This document shows positions 16,335-26,027 of a stretch of 64,000 nt of DNA, in pieces. Numbering within the stretch: position 1 is the first letter of the stretch; each line of letters starts with the position of its first letter. This DNA comes from Betaproteobacteria bacterium. GTDB taxonomy: Bacteria; Pseudomonadota; Gammaproteobacteria; Burkholderiales; Rhodocyclaceae. Location of the stretch: positions 32,163 through 96,162 of the forward strand of contig VGHJ01000004.1 of NCBI GenBank assembly GCA_016868295.1, given 5' to 3'. The translations under genes were made by a program, and so were the position numbers. The notes under the pieces are model-generated. The model ran no database searches. It had not been told where the DNA came from and worked only from the letters and a program-made list of their open reading frames with translations.

Positions 16335-17233
16335 ACGCCCCGCCCAACAGAATCGGCGCCGAGGCGATCGCCGCCAAGGGCTGGCTGGCCGCCCACAAGT
16401 GGCTGTTCCTGCGCCGCATCAGCCAGATCGGCATCCTGCTGCTGTTCCTCGTCGGGCCGTGGTTCGGCTGGTGGATCGTCAAGGGCAACCTCAACTTCAG
16501 CTATACCCTGAATCTGCTGCCGCTCACCGATCCCTATTTGCTCGCGCAGATGCTGGTGGCGGGGAAGACGCCCGAGCAACTGGCCTGGATCGGCGTCGCC
16601 ATCGTCGTCGTGTTCTACTTCCTGGTCGGCGGGCGCAGCTATTGTTCCTGGGTCTGTCCGGTCAACCTGGTGAGCGACCTTGCCAGCTGGCTGCGCACGC
16701 GGCTGGGACTGAAGGGCGGGGCGCACCTGTCGCGCAGCGCGCGCTACTGGATTCTCGGCATGACCCTGGTCGTCGCCGCCGTGACCGGCACGATCGCCTG
16801 GGAAATGGTCAATCCGGTGTCGATGCTGCACCGCGGCCTGTTCTTCGGCGTCGGTTTCGCCTGGGCGGTGGTGCTCGCGGTGTTCCTGTTCGAGCTGTTC
16901 GTGATGCGCCAGGGCTGGTGCGGCCGTCTTTGTCCGGTCGGCGCGTTCTACAGCCTGATCGGCAAGCTTTCGCTGCTGCGCATCAGGCTGCCGCAACGCG
17001 AGGCCTGCAACGATTGCATGGACTGCTTTGCCGTCTGCCCCGAGCCGCAGGTGATCCGCCCGGCGCTGAAGGGCGTGGATGGCGCGGGACCGGCGATCCT
17101 GGCCGCCAACTGCACGAATTGCGGGCGCTGCATCGATGTCTGCTCGAAGGACGTGTTCGTTTTCGGCACGCGTTTCGGCGACAAGGTGGAAAAAATTTCT
17201 CCGTCGGCGAAGAGAATTGCGCCGGCGGCATGA
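16331..17233 (+). CDS. napH: NapH membrane iron-sulfur quinol dehydrogenase subunit
   Basis: A 300-residue membrane protein. I chose the GTG at 16331, which overlaps the napG stop. There are about four transmembrane spans, with the CX3CP motifs GGRSYCSWVCPVNL and GWCGRLCPVG at the membrane face. Two ferredoxin clusters follow at the C-terminus (CNDCMDCFAVCPEP and CTNCGRCIDVCSKD). NapGH is an alternative to NapC for electron input. NapC is not in this operon but is encoded 15 kb away. Confidence 0.92.
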   Translation: MNAPPNRIGAEAIAAKGWLAAHKWLFLRRISQIGILLLFLVGPWFGWWIVKGNLNFSYTLNLLPLTDPYLLAQMLVAGKTPEQLAWIGVAIVVVFYFLVGGRSYCSWVCPVNLVSDLASWLRTRLGLKGGAHLSRSARYWILGMTLVVAAVTGTIAWEMVNPVSMLHRGLFFGVGFAWAVVLAVFLFELFVMRQGWCGRLCPVGAFYSLIGKLSLLRIRLPQREACNDCMDCFAVCPEPQVIRPALKGVDGAGPAILAANCTNCGRCIDVCSKDVFVFGTRFGDKVEKISPSAKRIAPAA

Positions 17234-17280
17234 AGGCAAGAGGTAAGTTCGATTAACTTTATACGCGAAGGGAGACGATC

Positions 17281-17733
17281 ATGAAAAGGTCCGTCACGAT
17301 TGGTCTGGCAGCCGTTCTTGCGGCGGTGTTGTACGGGTGCGCCCAATACGGGGGCGTGGCGGCGTTGCGCGGGTCGGATACGGCCGCCGCCGACCAGGCG
17401 CCTGCCGCGCATTTTGTTTACATGGGCAAGAAGCCCGGTCTGCAGAAGCCGATCGATCGCACTATCAAGGGGCAGCCGCCCCTGGTGCCCCACGCTGTCG
17501 ACAACTTCGACGAAATCACCGTCGCGGAAAACCAGTGCATGGATTGCCACAGTATCGAGAAATACCGCGAAAAACAGGCGCCCAAACTCGGCGACAGCCA
17601 CCTCGCCTTCAGCAAGGACGGCATGAAGAAGACGCTACTCATGGACCGCTACCAGTGCAATACTTGCCACGTGCCGCAGGTGGACGCCAAGCCGCTGGTC
17701 GAGACGAATTTCGTCGGCAGCATCCAGAAGTAA
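17281..17733 (+). CDS. napB: NapB diheme cytochrome c
   Basis: A 150-residue periplasmic small subunit of nitrate reductase. It has an N-terminal export signal (the hydrophobic run ends in LYGC, a poor lipobox) and two heme motifs, CMDCH at 86-90 and CNTCH at 126-130. Spacing to napH is 47 bp. It is the last gene before a strong terminator. Confidence 0.93.
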   Translation: MKRSVTIGLAAVLAAVLYGCAQYGGVAALRGSDTAAADQAPAAHFVYMGKKPGLQKPIDRTIKGQPPLVPHAVDNFDEITVAENQCMDCHSIEKYREKQAPKLGDSHLAFSKDGMKKTLLMDRYQCNTCHVPQVDAKPLVETNFVGSIQK

Positions 17734-17771
17734 GCCGGACGACCCTTCGCGCCGCTTGCAGTAATCACGCA

Positions 17772-17809
17772 GGCCGTGACCGGCAGTGCCGGTCGCGGCC
17801 TTTTTTTTT
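17772..17809 (+). terminator. Rho-independent terminator after napB
   Basis: The stem GGCCGTGACCGGC / GCCGGTCGCGGCC (one mismatch) is followed by nine T. It separates nap from the convergent end of the nos cluster. Confidence 0.88.
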
Positions 17810-17813
17810 GCCT

Positions 17814-18098
17814 TCAGGATTCGTAGGCGATGAGCGTGACGTCGGCCGCTTCCTCGCGCAGCGGGATCAGCGCCTGGTAAGCCGGCGAGTCGAACCATGC
17901 GCGCGCGGCCGCGGCATCGGCAAAGCGCAGCACGACGACGTCGCTGTGGTCGATCGCGCCGCTGAAGGCGGCGAAGGGCTTGCCGCGAAACACCACTTCC
18001 GCCTGCCAGGGCGCCAGCGTCTCCGACACCCGGCTGCGATAGCTTTCCCACTTCCGCAGGTCCTTCACCGCGATGCGGCCGATGACGTAGGCGGCCAT
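17814..18098 (-). CDS. DUF1330 family protein
   Basis: A 94-residue protein that begins MAAYVIGRIAVKDLRKWESY, the usual opening of DUF1330, a small ferredoxin-like alpha/beta fold related to the ABM monooxygenases. There are no cysteines and no signal. It is the last gene of the reverse nos cluster, 7 bp after the prenyltransferase, and so probably co-transcribed. Biochemical function is unknown; no role in N2O reduction is established. Confidence 0.8.
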   Translation of the reverse strand: MAAYVIGRIAVKDLRKWESYRSRVSETLAPWQAEVVFRGKPFAAFSGAIDHSDVVVLRFADAAAARAWFDSPAYQALIPLREEAADVTLIAYES

Positions 18099-18105
18099 CC
18101 TTGCC

Positions 18106-19059
18106 TCAAATGACGAGACGCGCCGCGGCCAGGCCGACGGCGAGCAGGATGCCGTGCAGCATGGCAGCGCCGATGGTGGCGCGGATGGCCGGCACGAGTT
18201 GCGCCGGTTGCGCGGCGAGCGCCAGCAGGCCCTTCGTCGCGGCCAGCGCCGGCGCCAGCGCGACGAGCGCGGCGAGCGCCGTCCACGGCAGCGCGCCCAG
18301 CGCGACTGCGCCGATCAGCCAGCCATAGGCGATGCCGACGACGAGCGGGTAGCCGTAGCGCGCGCGCCCGGGGCCCAGCCGCACCACCCAGTTGCGCTTG
18401 CCGGTGGCGAGGTCCGCCTTGTAATCGGGGAACTGGTTGATGTAGAGCACGTTGGCGACGTGCAGCGCATAGGGCAGGCCGGCGACGAAGGGCAGCGCCG
18501 AGAAGGCGCCGCGCTGCACGTAGTCGGCGCCGACGACGACGATGAGCCAGCCGCAGGCCACCGCCGCTTCGCCGAGCCCTCGGCTCATCAGCTTGAAGGG
18601 CGGCGCCGAGTAGGCCCAGCCGACGAACAGCCCGGCCAGGCCGATCAGGATGAGTCCGTTGGCCGAGGTCCACGCCAGCCACAGGCCGGCGGGTATCACC
18701 GCCGCGAGCAGGGCATAGCCGAAGACGCCGGCCGCGCGCAGGCCGAGCACGCCGTTCTGGATGAAGCGGCTGCCGCCGGTGAAGGGGAACTGGCGCTCGG
18801 TGTTGGCGGCGTCGGTGCCGTTCAACGCGTCGTAGTAGTCGTTGAGCACGTTGATGCCGGCGTGCGCCACGAGGGCGAAGAAGACGGTGAAGAAGGCCGC
18901 CGCCGGGCGCAGCATGGCGCCGTCCGCCGCGGCCGTGGCCAGGCCGACGAGACAGGCGGCGAAGGTGACGCTGAGGAAGGGCGGCCGCGTCGCGGCGAAG
19001 TAGCGCAGGAAGGGGTTGGGGAAGGCGGCGAGCGTGGGCTCCATCGGCGGCGGCATCAT
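18106..19059 (-). CDS. UbiA-family prenyltransferase (MenA-like)
   Basis: A 317-residue membrane protein with about eight hydrophobic spans. The first Asp-rich motif is NVLNDYYDALNGTD; the second is in NQFPDYKADLATGKRNW. Both motifs are closer in form to the 1,4-dihydroxy-2-naphthoate prenyltransferase MenA than to UbiA, by eye. The enzyme would attach a polyprenyl tail to an aromatic quinone precursor. Its ATG overlaps the stop of the TlpA-like gene (ATGA), placing it in the nos transcript. Link to a quinone used by NosGH is inference. Homogentisate or other prenyl acceptors are alternatives. Confidence 0.75.
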   Translation of the reverse strand: MMPPPMEPTLAAFPNPFLRYFAATRPPFLSVTFAACLVGLATAAADGAMLRPAAAFFTVFFALVAHAGINVLNDYYDALNGTDAANTERQFPFTGGSRFIQNGVLGLRAAGVFGYALLAAVIPAGLWLAWTSANGLILIGLAGLFVGWAYSAPPFKLMSRGLGEAAVACGWLIVVVGADYVQRGAFSALPFVAGLPYALHVANVLYINQFPDYKADLATGKRNWVVRLGPGRARYGYPLVVGIAYGWLIGAVALGALPWTALAALVALAPALAATKGLLALAAQPAQLVPAIRATIGAAMLHGILLAVGLAAARLVI

Positions 19060-19544
19060 TTTGCTCCAAGAAGCTGTTTCGCGGCGGCTTCGATTTCCTC
19101 GTGGTTCATGGCGCCCAGTTTACTGCCGATGACGTTGCCCTTGCGGTCGATGACGAGGGTGAACGGCACCACCGCCTTCGGATTGCCGCTGGCCTGCATC
19201 AGGGCGATGCCGCCCTCCTTGGCGAGCAGTCCCGTGTAGCGCATCTCGTAGGCCTTGGCGAAATCCTTCGTCGCCTCGAGCTTGTCGTCGAGGGCGATGC
19301 CGACGACGACGAGGCCGCGCTTCGCGTACTGGTCGTGCGCGGCGGCGAGTTCGGGGATCTCCTTGCGGCAGGGCCCGCACCAGCGCGCCCAGAAGTTCAC
19401 GATGAGCGGCTTGCCGCGCAACTGTTCGAGTGCGAAGGGCTTGTCGTCGAAATCGTGCAGGGTGGCGGCGAACAGCGCGTCGGCCGAGCCCTGCGCCCAG
19501 GCTGGTGCGGCAACGAGGCAGGCAAGCAGGAAGAGCAACCGCAT
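19056..19544 (-). CDS. TlpA/ResA-like thiol-disulfide protein
   Basis: A 162-residue periplasmic thioredoxin-fold protein with signal peptide MRLLFLLACLVAAPAWAQ. The active site WCGPC lies in NFWARWCGPCRKEIPEL. Its start overlaps the nosY stop. Thioredoxin-like proteins near nos genes are thought to keep copper-site or heme-site cysteines reduced during NosZ or cytochrome c maturation; here that is inference from position. Confidence 0.85.
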   Translation of the reverse strand: MRLLFLLACLVAAPAWAQGSADALFAATLHDFDDKPFALEQLRGKPLIVNFWARWCGPCRKEIPELAAAHDQYAKRGLVVVGIALDDKLEATKDFAKAYEMRYTGLLAKEGGIALMQASGNPKAVVPFTLVIDRKGNVIGSKLGAMNHEEIEAAAKQLLGAK

Positions 19545-20371
19545 CAGGGGAGATCGCCGCGCCGGAAGACCAGGTAGCCGGCCAGCGCCGCCAGCGCGCC
19601 GACGACGGTCGGGTAGAGCACGGCGAAGACCTTGTAGCCGGTCGCGCCGAAGGTGTCGAGGATGACGAAGGCCGAGGGACCGAGCACGATGAGCTGCGGG
19701 TCGAACAGCGCCAGCGCCGCCGTGCGGAACACCTGCAGCGGGTTGGCCAGCGCGATGCCCACCGCCACCTCCGGCGCCACCTGGCCCTGGATCATGACGC
19801 CGAGCAGGATCAGGTCGAGGAACAGCAGCAGCGTCAGCCAGACCATGAAGGCCAGGCCTTGGGCGACGTCGGTGCTGCGCGCGATGGCGGAGACCAGCAT
19901 GCCGAGGCCAAGGAAGCACCAGCCCATGGTGGCCAGCAGCAGCGTGTAGTAGCCGAACATGCCCCAGGGCACTTCGATGCCGCGGATCAGTGCCCAGCCG
20001 ACCGAGCCGGCCATGGCGGCGAACACCGGCAGGAAAATCATCAAATAGCGGCCGAGGATCTTGCCCCAGAACCAGGCGGCCAGCCCGACCGGCAGCGAGA
20101 GCAGGTACTCGAAGACGCCGGCCTCGCGGTCGCCCGCCACCGAGCGCACCGTGGTGATCAGCACGAAGATCGGCAAAATCGCCATGGTGAGCTGGATGAA
20201 GGTGACGAGCAGGCGCGACAGGCCGATGAAGCCGAGCACGCGCGACTCGGTCAGGCCGAAGACGAAGAGCAGCGCCACCAGCCCGCCGAAGATCAGGCAG
20301 TAGATGGCGAACCAGCGCGCGCGCAGCGATTCGACGATGTCCAGCTTCGCGGTGAGCCAGAGTTCCTTCAT
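19544..20371 (-). CDS. nosY: NosY ABC permease
   Basis: A 275-residue inner-membrane permease with six hydrophobic spans and no catalytic motif. With NosF and NosD it forms the NosDFY transporter needed to build the CuZ sulfide-bridged copper centre of NosZ. The motif AGDREAGVFEYLLSLP is typical of ABC-2 permeases of this type. It overlaps nosL upstream and the TlpA-like gene downstream. Confidence 0.88.
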   Translation of the reverse strand: MKELWLTAKLDIVESLRARWFAIYCLIFGGLVALLFVFGLTESRVLGFIGLSRLLVTFIQLTMAILPIFVLITTVRSVAGDREAGVFEYLLSLPVGLAAWFWGKILGRYLMIFLPVFAAMAGSVGWALIRGIEVPWGMFGYYTLLLATMGWCFLGLGMLVSAIARSTDVAQGLAFMVWLTLLLFLDLILLGVMIQGQVAPEVAVGIALANPLQVFRTAALALFDPQLIVLGPSAFVILDTFGATGYKVFAVLYPTVVGALAALAGYLVFRRGDLP

Positions 20372-20831
20372 TTGCCTTTGGCGAGAATTTGCTCTCGCAT
20401 CGCTTCAAAAGTCAGGCTCTGCGGGACGGCATCGCGCACCGCGGCGAAATTGTAGCCCATCGGCGAGAGCCGCCCGCCGAGGTAGTGCGCCGCGCGCGGG
20501 TCGAGCCAGGTCGTGCCGCGCATGTCGGTCGAGTCGGCCACCCACATGCGGGTAGCGGGCGCCGCCATCCACGGGTGCAGCGCCGCCTTGTCGCGCAGCC
20601 AGAAGACGAGGCAGCCGATGTCGTCGAACTTGAAGACGGCGTCCTTCTCGCCGCCGCGCAACTCGGCGGCGAAGCGCGGGTCGGAGATCACCATGTTGCA
20701 GCGGACGCAGGTGTCGCGGTCCCACTTGATCTCGGCCATGCCTTCCGGCCAGTTGCCCTTTTTGCCGCAGGCGCCGAGGGCAGCGGCGAGGGCGCCGCCG
20801 GCAGTCAGATGCAGGAATTCGCGCCGCCGCA

Positions 20832-20835
<4 letters not shown>
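20368..20835 (-). CDS. nosL: NosL copper chaperone lipoprotein
   Basis: A 155-residue protein with a signal ending in the lipobox LGAC. The Cu(I)-binding motif CVRCNMVISD and the later GYNFAAV segment are typical of NosL, which delivers copper to apo-NosZ. I chose the ATG at 20835, which overlaps the nosF stop. A 24-bp dispersed repeat lies near the C-terminus (PQSLTFEAM). Confidence 0.9.
20408..20431 (+). repeat. Dispersed bipartite repeat, copy 6
   Basis: AAAGTCAG, spacer GCTCTGCGGG, ACGGCA (last base differs). It is antisense to nosL and is read there as QSLTF. Confidence 0.75.
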
Positions 20836-21713
<878 letters not shown>

Positions 21714-21732
21714 GAAGGGGTGAATTATACGG

Positions 21733-22716
21733 TCACAGCAGCTTGGAAAGCCCCTTCACGTCGAAGGTCAATGAGCCGGTCGGGCAGACGTCCACGCAGA
21801 GGCCGCAGCGCGTGCAGTCGGGGCCGATCGGCACTTCGGTGTGCACGGCGCGACCCTTGATCACGGTGTCGAGGACATGCGGCACCAGGCAGACCTTGCG
21901 GCAGTTGCCCTCGTGGAAGCAGCTCTCCAGGGTGTACTTGATGCGCAGCGGGGTGAAGATGCCGACGACGCCGTAGGTGAGTCCGATCGGGCAGGCGTAG
22001 CGGCACCAGGCGCGGCGCACGAAGAAGACCTCGAACACCAGCAGCGCCAGCACCCAGAGCAGGGCCAGGCCGGGGCCGTAGATGAGGGCGCGCGAGACGA
22101 TGCCGGTGGGCGAGATGGCCTCGTACACCGTGTAGCCGGTGGCCACCGCCAATAGCGCGAAGACGATCCAGAACACCGTGCGCAGCCGCCGGTCGACCGG
22201 CGCGTCGGTGACCAGCTTTTCCCTCATCAGCCGGAGGTGGATCTTCTCCGCCCACTCGGCGAGCAGGTGGTAGGGACAGACCCAGGAGCAGAAGGAACGC
22301 CCGCCGAAGAGGATCCACAGCACCAGCACGGTGGCGGTGCCGATCAGCAGGTTGGTGATGATGTGCTTGTGGGCGAGCATCACCTGCAGGGCGGAATTGA
22401 GGTCGATGAGATGAAAGCCGATGAAGCGCGAGGCGGTGAGCGCCCCTTCCAGGATCTGGACGTCGAAGTAATACGAGAAGACGAAGAACAGGTTGACCAG
22501 CGCCAGGGTGATCCAGCGCCGGTTGCGCCACTTGTGCGAGGTGTTCATGTGCGCCTCGGCGTGCGCCGCCGCGGCCTGCAGCTTCTCCTTGTTGGTGGTG
22601 CGTTTGACGAGGTGAATCTGCCGCGCCTCTTCGCTGACGGCTTCCGGCTTCCTCGGCTCGCGGCCGAACATTACCAGGATCTGCTCGAGGAAACGCTTTC
22701 TCAGAAAAGTGTTCAT
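21733..22716 (-). CDS. nosH: NosH (NapH-like) membrane iron-sulfur protein
   Basis: A 327-residue NapH-type protein. The cytoplasmic N-terminus is ~75 residues, then four spans with GGRSFCSWVCPYHL and RRAWCRYACPIGL. A ferredoxin motif CTRCGLCVDVCPTG closes the protein; a further Cys pair lies in ESCFHEGNCRKVC. With NosG it is thought to oxidise quinol (menaquinol in Wolinella) and feed NosZ through cytochromes c. The ATG at 22716 overlaps the nosG stop. Homologous to napH in this window, but divergent. Confidence 0.85.
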   Translation of the reverse strand: MNTFLRKRFLEQILVMFGREPRKPEAVSEEARQIHLVKRTTNKEKLQAAAAHAEAHMNTSHKWRNRRWITLALVNLFFVFSYYFDVQILEGALTASRFIGFHLIDLNSALQVMLAHKHIITNLLIGTATVLVLWILFGGRSFCSWVCPYHLLAEWAEKIHLRLMREKLVTDAPVDRRLRTVFWIVFALLAVATGYTVYEAISPTGIVSRALIYGPGLALLWVLALLVFEVFFVRRAWCRYACPIGLTYGVVGIFTPLRIKYTLESCFHEGNCRKVCLVPHVLDTVIKGRAVHTEVPIGPDCTRCGLCVDVCPTGSLTFDVKGLSKLL

Positions 22717-23597
22717 GCTCTCCAGACCTCCCTCGGCACGATTTCGATGCTGACCGGCTCGGTCGGACAGATCATCTCGCAGACGCCGCAGCCGACGCAG
22801 GGCTCGTGCACCACCGGCGACTTGCGCTGCGTGCCGTCGGGCGCGTACACCGTCTCGATGGAAATGGCGCCCTTGATCGGGCACTCGCGCACGCACAGGT
22901 CGCATTCCTCGACCTCGTAGCGCACCTCGGCAATGGGAACCGGCTTCCAGCGGTCGATGCGCATGTAGCGCATCTTGCCGCGGAAACTGTGGCCGCGCGC
23001 CGGGCCCTTGAAGCCCTTGCCCTTGATCGCCAGGCACATCTCGGGCCGCGTCAGGCGCGCCACGCCCATGCGTTCGCTCAGATTGAGCGTCGGCTCCGGA
23101 TCCTTTTCCTTGGGGATGAGAATCGGCTTGGCGGCAAGCTGCGCGCCCGGCCGCACCGGCATGAAGGCCGGCTTGTTGTAGGTGAGCGAGCCGGTCGGGC
23201 AGGCGAGAACGCACTGCACCGCATCGCAGGAAAAGTCGCAGGCCTGGCTGCGCGCGTCGATGTAGGGCGCGCCGACGCCGACGCCGTCGATCAGGTCGGC
23301 CAGCTTGATGGCCTGCACCGGACAGACCTGTACGCATTGCCCGCACTTGATGCAGGAGGCGAGGAAATCCTTTTCGTCCAGGGCGCCGGGCGGGCGCAGG
23401 CGCGGCTTGCGCGCATAGACCAGCGGCAGGAAACCCGACAGGCCGGCGCCGACGATGCCGCCGGTGAGCAGCAGGGTGCGCAGAAACTTTCGCCGCAGTT
23501 CCTGGCGCTTGGCGCGCGAGAGCGGTGGCGGCTTGGGCTTGCCGGCCGGTTTTTCGGCCGGAACGGGCGGTTCGTCCGTCTTGTTTTCGTTACTCAT
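22713..23597 (-). CDS. nosG: NosG (NapG-like) ferredoxin
   Basis: A 294-residue protein with a long Lys/Pro-rich N-terminus, then a hydrophobic stretch (LLLTGGIVGAGLSGFLPLVYA) acting as export signal or anchor. Cysteine clusters are CIKCGQCVQVCP, CDFSCDAVQCVLACP, CDLCVRECP and CVGCGVCEMICP. It pairs with NosH as a quinol dehydrogenase. Its ATG overlaps the nosD stop. nosG and nosH mark the clade II nos type. Confidence 0.86.
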   Translation of the reverse strand: MSNENKTDEPPVPAEKPAGKPKPPPLSRAKRQELRRKFLRTLLLTGGIVGAGLSGFLPLVYARKPRLRPPGALDEKDFLASCIKCGQCVQVCPVQAIKLADLIDGVGVGAPYIDARSQACDFSCDAVQCVLACPTGSLTYNKPAFMPVRPGAQLAAKPILIPKEKDPEPTLNLSERMGVARLTRPEMCLAIKGKGFKGPARGHSFRGKMRYMRIDRWKPVPIAEVRYEVEECDLCVRECPIKGAISIETVYAPDGTQRKSPVVHEPCVGCGVCEMICPTEPVSIEIVPREVWRA

Positions 23598-24934
23598 GAT
23601 GTCTTCCTTTCCTCCTTGCGGAAGCGAGGCTTCTCGTCCTTTAGCATGAGGTCGGGCGAGGAGAAGGGGGCCAGGCGCTCGAGGAAGTCGAGCAGTTCGA
23701 GCGCCGGCGAGGTCTTGAAGAAGCGCGCTTGCGGGATCTCCATCCAGATGCGGTCGGCGAAGGCGTACAGCTCGTAGGCGGTGTCGCCGACGTTGTCGCG
23801 GTTGCGGTCGAAGCCCTGGTAATCGTCCCAGTAATTGCCGCGCCATTCGTTCAGCCCGCCGGTGTTGCGCCCGGCCTGGGCGACGTGGGTGAGGTTGCCC
23901 TCGAAGACGTTGCCGGTGGCGACGTTGCCGCCCAATTCGGAGGTAAACATCATTCCGATGCCGTTGTAGGCGATGCGGTTGTTGCGGAACTCGATCTTCG
24001 TGTCGGGCTGGAAGGGCGAGAGGTCGGAATGCACGCCGACGGCGCAGTAGATGATCTCGTTGCCTTCGATAATGGCGTCGGAGGCCTCCTTGAAGCCGAG
24101 TCCCATGCCGGTGGCGCCGGTGGCATGCGAGATCAGGTTGTGCTTGACGTGCACGCCCTCGGTGTACATCAGGTAGACGCCGACGGCGTTGTCGTAGAAG
24201 CGGTTGCCCTCGACCAGGTTGTAGGTGGCGAACATGAAGTGGATCGAGTAGCGGCTGCGCCGGCTGGTGTTGCCGCGGATGACGTTGCCGTGCGAGTACC
24301 AGGCCACCATGTCGCGCGAATCGGAGATGTCGTTTCCCTCGACGCGGTTGTCGCGGCTGTACCACAGGCGCAGCGCGTCGCCGCGCACGCCGAGCGGAAG
24401 CGGCTTGGAAGAGATGCGGTTCTCGCGCACCAGGTTCTTGTTCGACTGCTTCAGGTCGATGCCGAACAGGCAGTCCTCGATGACGAGCCGCTCGATGACG
24501 TTGCGGTGGCCGCGCACGTCGAGGCAGCCGTCGTCGGTGTCGTGCGAGTCGCCCGAGCCGCGCAAAGTCAGTCCGCGCAGCACGGCGTCGTTCGTCTCCA
24601 GCGAGAACACGGTGCCCTTGCCGCCGGCGTCGATGACGACCTGGCCGCCGCCGTCGATCGTCAGCGCCTTGGTCAGGCGCACCGGGCCGGCATAGGCGCC
24701 GGGCGGCGGTTTCAGCGTCGAGCCGGCGGGCGCGGCGTCGACGAGTTCCTGGAAGGGCTTCAGGCCATGGATGCGCTTGTCGCGCTCATAGAGCAGGAAG
24801 ACCGGCTTGGGGCGGTCGACCTCGGCGCGCACGCCGCCGTGGGCGGAAGCATCGACCTTGCGCGGAGTATCCTCGCCGTCGCCGAGCGCCGCGGCCGCGA
24901 CGAGCAGGGCCAGCAGCGCCGCAGCCCTTTTCAC
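23594..24934 (-). CDS. nosD: NosD periplasmic copper-centre assembly protein
   Basis: A 446-residue secreted protein with a short signal peptide (MKRAAALLALLVAAAAL) and many parallel beta-helix repeats, e.g. VIERLVIEDCLFGIDLKQS and NLVEGNRFYDNAVGVYL. NosD is the periplasmic component of NosDFY. Full length for the family. A 24-bp dispersed repeat lies in one helix turn (LRGLTLRGSG). Confidence 0.9.
   Translation of the reverse strand: MKRAAALLALLVAAAALGDGEDTPRKVDASAHGGVRAEVDRPKPVFLLYERDKRIHGLKPFQELVDAAPAGSTLKPPPGAYAGPVRLTKALTIDGGGQVVIDAGGKGTVFSLETNDAVLRGLTLRGSGDSHDTDDGCLDVRGHRNVIERLVIEDCLFGIDLKQSNKNLVRENRISSKPLPLGVRGDALRLWYSRDNRVEGNDISDSRDMVAWYSHGNVIRGNTSRRSRYSIHFMFATYNLVEGNRFYDNAVGVYLMYTEGVHVKHNLISHATGATGMGLGFKEASDAIIEGNEIIYCAVGVHSDLSPFQPDTKIEFRNNRIAYNGIGMMFTSELGGNVATGNVFEGNLTHVAQAGRNTGGLNEWRGNYWDDYQGFDRNRDNVGDTAYELYAFADRIWMEIPQARFFKTSPALELLDFLERLAPFSSPDLMLKDEKPRFRKEERKTS
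24564..24587 (+). repeat. Dispersed bipartite repeat, copy 8
   Basis: AAAGTCAG, spacer TCCGCGCAGC, ACGGCG. It is antisense to nosD and is read there as RGLTL. Confidence 0.8.
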
Positions 24935-24938
24935 CGAC

Positions 24939-25922
24939 TTACTCCGCCGCGCCTTCGCGCAGCTGCTTGCGGCGGATGAGCAGCGCCGGCATCAGCGTGA
25001 CGAACATCAGGATCAGCAGGGCATAGCCCCAGTAGGGGTACGAGTAGGTGGAGAACTGCGCCACCTTGCCCTCGCCGAAGACGGTCGGCATGAACGGTTT
25101 CACGGTGAACGCGCCCCAGGGGTGCAGGTTGTGGCCGAAGAACCACAGCCAGCCGGCATAGGTGACGACGAAGAACAGCGGCAGCAGGGCCGGCACCAGC
25201 ACCAGCAGGAGCTGGAAGTTGCGCAGCTTCGCCACGCCGGCGACGACCGCCGCCATGACGAGGATGAGGCCGGCGATGACGATGTGGGTGATCGCGCGCA
25301 CGTTGTCGCCCCAGGCCTTGACGCGGTCCGGCTCGCGGAAGAAGTAGCCCGTCTCGCGCATGTACTCCTTGATATGGATTTCGAGGTGACCGAGCGCGTA
25401 CTGGTCGACCAGCATCCAGGCGGCGGTGGCGGCGAAACCGATGCCGAGGACGACGAGGCGCAGTTTTTTCCGCGTCACGGCGAAGGCCACCATCATGGTG
25501 GCGAAGAAGGCGAAGAAGAACTTCGCCAGCGGCTTCTCCACCGGCGCGCCGGTGGCGATGGGGAACATGCCGACGTAGTGGTTGATGGTGTTCATCTCGT
25601 GCACGCAGTCGAGGCCCTGGGCGCCCTTGTCGACTTTCTTGCCCTTGTCGAGGATCGGATTCCAGCGCTCGTCTTCGTGCGAGATATCCTTCTGGAGGAT
25701 CTCTTCGGCCATGCGCGTGCCGGCGCCGGCGGCCTTGCAGCCGTTATACACCCCGTCGAAATGAAAGTGGATGCGGATGCCGTCGGGGAAGGCGTCTTTC
25801 GGGTAGTTCGGCGCGGTGAGCGACACCCACCAGATCGGCGCGAAGTAGGCGGCGACCATGGCGACGAGGGCGATGCCGGTCAATGCGGCTACGAGCAGGT
25901 TCGGGCTTTTCTGGACTGGCAT
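24939..25922 (-). CDS. nosB: NosB-like integral membrane protein
   Basis: A 327-residue membrane protein with one N-terminal span, a ~90-residue extracytoplasmic region (PIWWVSLTAPNYP, FPDGIRIHFHFDGV, then DCVHEMNTINHYVGM), and about five further spans. No cofactor motif is clear, though several His and two Cys lie in the outer loop. Clade II nos clusters carry a multispan protein called NosB downstream of nosZ; position and topology fit, and the name rests on that. Its role is unknown. I chose the ATG at 25922, before the first hydrophobic segment. Confidence 0.65.
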   Translation of the reverse strand: MPVQKSPNLLVAALTGIALVAMVAAYFAPIWWVSLTAPNYPKDAFPDGIRIHFHFDGVYNGCKAAGAGTRMAEEILQKDISHEDERWNPILDKGKKVDKGAQGLDCVHEMNTINHYVGMFPIATGAPVEKPLAKFFFAFFATMMVAFAVTRKKLRLVVLGIGFAATAAWMLVDQYALGHLEIHIKEYMRETGYFFREPDRVKAWGDNVRAITHIVIAGLILVMAAVVAGVAKLRNFQLLLVLVPALLPLFFVVTYAGWLWFFGHNLHPWGAFTVKPFMPTVFGEGKVAQFSTYSYPYWGYALLILMFVTLMPALLIRRKQLREGAAE

Positions 25923-26027
25923 GATCGATTCTCTGTCGGGCGGTGCCGCCCATGGCCGGGGCAAGTCCGGCCGAGCGGCTTTGGATGCCCGCCGCCCGGT
26001 CGGGCGGGCGGCGGCGGATGCGGCTTA

